A stretch of 64,000 bases of DNA. Origin: Haloarcula amylovorans. Lineage in GTDB: Archaea > Halobacteriota > Halobacteria > Halobacteriales > Haloarculaceae. The DNA is taken from contig NZ_SRIF01000002.1 in the NCBI RefSeq assembly GCF_004681185.1, positions 124,001 to 188,000 on the forward strand, in the 5' to 3' direction. Shown here piece by piece: positions 61,597 through 64,000 of the stretch (within the stretch, counting starts at the first letter, position 1; every line of letters starts with the position of its first letter). Below the pieces are notes generated by a model, which made no database searches, was not told the origin of the DNA, and saw only the letters and a program-made list of their open reading frames with translations. The position numbers and the translations under genes are program-made.

Positions 61597-62493
61597 TCAC
61601 CCAGAGTCGCGTCTGTCGTGGTCGACTACATTGAGAGACTCGTCGACGACGAGGGTCAGCGTGGCGTCGCCACTTCGATAAGTCACGCTCGCGCGGAACG
61701 GGTCACGTTGGCGGATGAGAGCGTGGTCGGTGTTCCACGCGCTGAACTCCCAGAACGGCCGCTCGTTGACGTCGATGCCGCAGTCGTGGTAGAAGGAAAC
61801 GACGGCGGGATGTGAGAGCAGGGCGGCCCCGAGGTCGCCGATGAGTTCGGCCCCGCAGCGCTGGCAGTCGTACTGTACCAGCGGTAAGTCCTCTGCGTCG
61901 TCCGGAATGGTCTCCATGTGTAGCGTCGTCTCGGGTAGCGGAACGACGGTGGGGTGGATTTTCCCCTCGCAGTGCCAGCAAAAGCCGTTGGCGAGCTGCT
62001 GGTAGATCGTGCGGAAGTACCGGCTGGTGACCGCCGGGAACTGCTCGCGGTCGTAGTCGGCGAAGACGCCCGGCGGCACCAGCGCCGTGGCGGTCATATC
62101 GCAGGAGTCACACTCCACGCGGACTCGCTCGTCCTCGTAGTGGAAGGTCCGCTCGCCGCCGCAGGCTGGACAGGGGTCCGAAAGCGCCATCGGGTCGATA
62201 GAACCGTCCATCGTGTACGCGCCGGCGTGGATGGCCCCGTTGACCGCGCGGCCGGCCAGCGTGAGTTCGTAGCCGTCCTCGCCCTTCGTGACGAAGCGGT
62301 CGGTGAGTTTGTCGAGGTGGTAGTTGAACTGGCCCGAATCGTCCATCTCGACGGCGTCGCGCAGCTCCGAGAACGTCGCCGTCTGGTCGTCGGCGTACCA
62401 CAGCGCCCGAAGAATGTCGACCCGCGCGGCGTTCGCGAGCGCACCGAACGCCTCGTCGGGGTCGGCCGTCTCGGTCAGTCCCGTCTCGCTCAT
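61597..62493 (-). CDS. ArsR-like wHTH regulator with zinc-ribbon sensory part
   Basis: A 298-residue protein from the ATG at 62493. The N-terminal wHTH is ALANAARVDILRALWYADDQ...SGQFNYHLDKLTDRFVTKGEDGYELT. The C-terminal part has zinc ribbons: CPACGG/CDSCDM (about 110-140), CWHCEG (about 172) and CQRCGA (about 215). It is longer than one-domain ArsR proteins; such haloarchaeal two-part proteins are common but their ligand is unknown. It is divergent from the membrane protein at 62630. Confidence 0.83.
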   Translation of the reverse strand: MSETGLTETADPDEAFGALANAARVDILRALWYADDQTATFSELRDAVEMDDSGQFNYHLDKLTDRFVTKGEDGYELTLAGRAVNGAIHAGAYTMDGSIDPMALSDPCPACGGERTFHYEDERVRVECDSCDMTATALVPPGVFADYDREQFPAVTSRYFRTIYQQLANGFCWHCEGKIHPTVVPLPETTLHMETIPDDAEDLPLVQYDCQRCGAELIGDLGAALLSHPAVVSFYHDCGIDVNERPFWEFSAWNTDHALIRQRDPFRASVTYRSGDATLTLVVDESLNVVDHDRRDSG

Positions 62494-62629
62494 GACCCCG
62501 ACATGAAGCGAGCACGGTTTAGTCGTGGCGGGCAGCGGAGACGAACCGTTTCGAGTCGCCGCCGTCGATGGGGTCGTGACTGTACCAAGCTTGATATGAA
62601 TCACTCGTGTCTAGCCACGCGAGCCCTCC

Positions 62630-63475
62630 ATGAAACTCCAGATCGACAGCGGGAAATTGCTGTACGCCCTCGGAGTGCTCTTCGCCGCGGCAGCGTTCCT
62701 CTACTTCGTCCGCGACGTGGTCTTCGGCCTCTCGATAACCGTCAAGGCCGTCCTCCTGTTCCTCGCGTTCGTCGCCTTCTTCGTCGCCGGTGTCACGGTC
62801 GAACGAGACGTTTTAGACGTCGTCGCCTTCGCGCTCTCTGGGGTGGCCTACGTCGTCTTCGTCGGCTACGTCGTTATCAGATACGGGCCGAGTGAAACGG
62901 GAACGTTCCTCTTGCTCGCCATCTCGGCGGCGCTGTTCGTCGCGCTCGGATACCTCCTTCGCCAGCAGACCATCGACGTGCCGCGGCGGACGGCCACCGG
63001 CGTCGTCGTCGCCCTCCTCCTCGTGAGCACGGTGCTGGTCGGCGTCGACGCGCTGGGCGGCGACGTGACCTATGACCTCCAGACCGAGGAGTCGGCCACC
63101 GTCTCTCCGCCGACCAGAGCTCCCGATAGCGGATACGTCAACGTCGACCGATCCATCGGGACGATGACCGCGACCAATTCGTTCGTCTTCACCCGAGCGC
63201 TTTCGCTGCCGACGCTCGATGGCTGTCTGGTCGGCACCGACACAGTGCCGCGAGACGACGTGTGGCTCTCCTACGAGTTTCCCGACTACACTCGCCCAGA
63301 TACCATCGGTGGCGGAACGACCCGTGAGTTCAGTGTCCGGGCGAGTATCCCCGTCAGCGTCAACCAGACCGAACCCGCGACAGTCGTAATCGAACGCGGG
63401 ACCGACTGTACCGTCGACCGGTCCTCACCGACGCTGATCGTCTCGGTGGGCGAAGAAGACCTCCGCCGTGATTAG
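62630..63475 (+). CDS. Membrane protein with extracellular beta domain
   Basis: A 281-residue protein: five hydrophobic spans in the first 145 residues (LLYALGVLFAAAAFLYFVRD; TVKAVLLFLAFVAFFVAGVT and others), then an exported beta-rich domain (about 150-281) with two Cys (LDGCLVGTDT; RGTDCTVD). No family recognised. Its stop overlaps that of the convergent zinc-ribbon gene by four bases. Confidence 0.75.
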   Translation: MKLQIDSGKLLYALGVLFAAAAFLYFVRDVVFGLSITVKAVLLFLAFVAFFVAGVTVERDVLDVVAFALSGVAYVVFVGYVVIRYGPSETGTFLLLAISAALFVALGYLLRQQTIDVPRRTATGVVVALLLVSTVLVGVDALGGDVTYDLQTEESATVSPPTRAPDSGYVNVDRSIGTMTATNSFVFTRALSLPTLDGCLVGTDTVPRDDVWLSYEFPDYTRPDTIGGGTTREFSVRASIPVSVNQTEPATVVIERGTDCTVDRSSPTLIVSVGEEDLRRD

Positions 63476-63792
63476 GGGTCGACAATTTTGTCGAGACAGT
63501 CCTGACAGTAGGTGACGCCGGTTCGATTCTCCGTCCCGCAATTCGGACAGGCGACGGTCTCAGCGTGGTTCGAGCCGCTATTCGGAACGAGCGACACGGC
63601 CGACCTGTCGACGGTCCACTCCCCGTTCGATTGTTCGACGCCGTCCGCTCGCTGTCTCGCTCGTTCGATGAGTTCGTCGTCGCGCATCGACTCCAGCCCG
63701 CGCCACAGCGCGAGGAACAGCAGCGTCGGCGCGACGATGACGAACAGCCCCGCGCCGACACGAAAGGCCAGCTCCAGCTGGCTGATTGCCAT
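63472..63792 (-). CDS. Membrane-anchored zinc-ribbon protein
   Basis: A 106-residue protein. An N-terminal span (AFRVGAGLFVIVAPTLLFLALW) is followed by a helix and a C-terminal zinc ribbon (VACPNCGTENRTGVTYCQDC). The four Cys are in C-x2-C...C-x2-C form. Such proteins are frequent in haloarchaea and have no assigned function. Confidence 0.8.
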   Translation of the reverse strand: MAISQLELAFRVGAGLFVIVAPTLLFLALWRGLESMRDDELIERARQRADGVEQSNGEWTVDRSAVSLVPNSGSNHAETVACPNCGTENRTGVTYCQDCLDKIVDP

Positions 63793-63834
63793 GCGTTCAC
63801 ATAGTTCTGGAACACCGAGAACGCTTCGCCGAAC

Positions 63835-64000
63835 TCAGTAGCGATACAGCGAGACGACGTAGGGCAGTTGGTTGTACATCCAGATGGCCAGCGGGATACC
63901 GACGACAGTCAGCGTCAACGTGTAGGCGACGCCGGTCCAGATACCGCTGGCCCACCAGCCCACTAGCAGGAACCACACCGCGCGGACGACGAGCGGATAC
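63835..64000 (-). CDS. YccF-like membrane protein, partial (C-terminus)
   Basis: The last 54 residues of a protein whose start lies beyond the window end. It reads ...RAVWFLLVGWWASGIWTGVA then a hydrophobic run and IPLAIWMYNQLPYVVSLYRY before the stop, as in YccF/DUF307 domain proteins. Two spans are visible. Function unknown. Confidence 0.7.
   Translation of the reverse strand, partial: YPLVVRAVWFLLVGWWASGIWTGVAYTLTLTVVGIPLAIWMYNQLPYVVSLYRY

Overview
The window is chromosomal DNA from a halophilic archaeon (class Halobacteria). The evidence is very high GC with C/G-ending codons, strongly acidic proteins, archaeal information-processing genes (Orc1/Cdc6, MCM, TFB, Hel308, RPA, the KEOPS subunit Cgi121) and many genes with a TATA box about 26-31 bases before the start codon, as expected for leaderless transcripts. 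The class III polyhydroxyalkanoate (PHA) cluster and paired Dps genes fit a PHA-storing haloarchaeon, possibly of the Haloarcula group; the genus is not proven. I see no rRNA, CRISPR array, complete insertion sequence or prophage.

Layout. 0-4 kb: Orc1/Cdc6, a haloarchaeal hypothetical with a 31-residue membrane peptide, a MATE exporter and a small ferredoxin. 4-9.3 kb: hel308-cgi121, a flavin oxidoreductase and an alpha/beta hydrolase. 9.3-13 kb: PHA locus, with a MaoC hydratase divergent from phaR-phaP-phaE-phaC and a palindromic operator candidate between them. 13-20.2 kb: LOG-like protein, glutamate-cysteine ligase family protein, then a haloarchaeal block around tfb (a ParA/MinD-like ATPase plus five proteins I cannot assign) leading to mcm. 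20.2-23.7 kb: mcm, interrupted at its Walker A motif by a 476-residue intein that carries a homing endonuclease and an HTH domain. 24-31.5 kb: AGE-type epimerase and a complete mnhA-G Na+/H+ antiporter operon. 31.5-38.3 kb: PD-(D/E)XK nuclease, tRNA-Pro, SLC13 transporter, an SF2 helicase, and a site-2 protease with CBS domains. 38.3-45.6 kb: accessory-looking stretch with stress proteins, AT-rich gaps, a zinc-rich HNH endonuclease beside tRNA-His, a wHTH/membrane protein pair and a frameshifted DUF4397 lipoprotein. 45.6-54.9 kb: two Dps proteins, a ribbon-helix-helix protein, the RPA operon, SDR, TRAM protein, an M61-like surface protease and threonine aldolase. 55-64 kb: tRNA-Arg, a DUF373 operon, a membrane protein joining Ca-binding repeats to a wHTH, MFS transporter, an unusual radical SAM protein, and small membrane/zinc proteins up to a truncated YccF-like gene.

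How genes work together. Replication and repair genes recur (orc1/cdc6, hel308, mcm, rpa3, SF2 helicase). The PHA genes form a self-contained granule system: synthase PhaEC, phasin PhaP, regulator PhaR and a hydratase that can feed 3-hydroxyacyl-CoA; several of these proteins share a short amphipathic segment that may bind granules. The mnh genes overlap tightly and should be translated as one unit. Mobile influence is limited to small elements: the MCM intein, the HNH and PD-(D/E)XK nucleases and a dispersed non-coding repeat found at two places.
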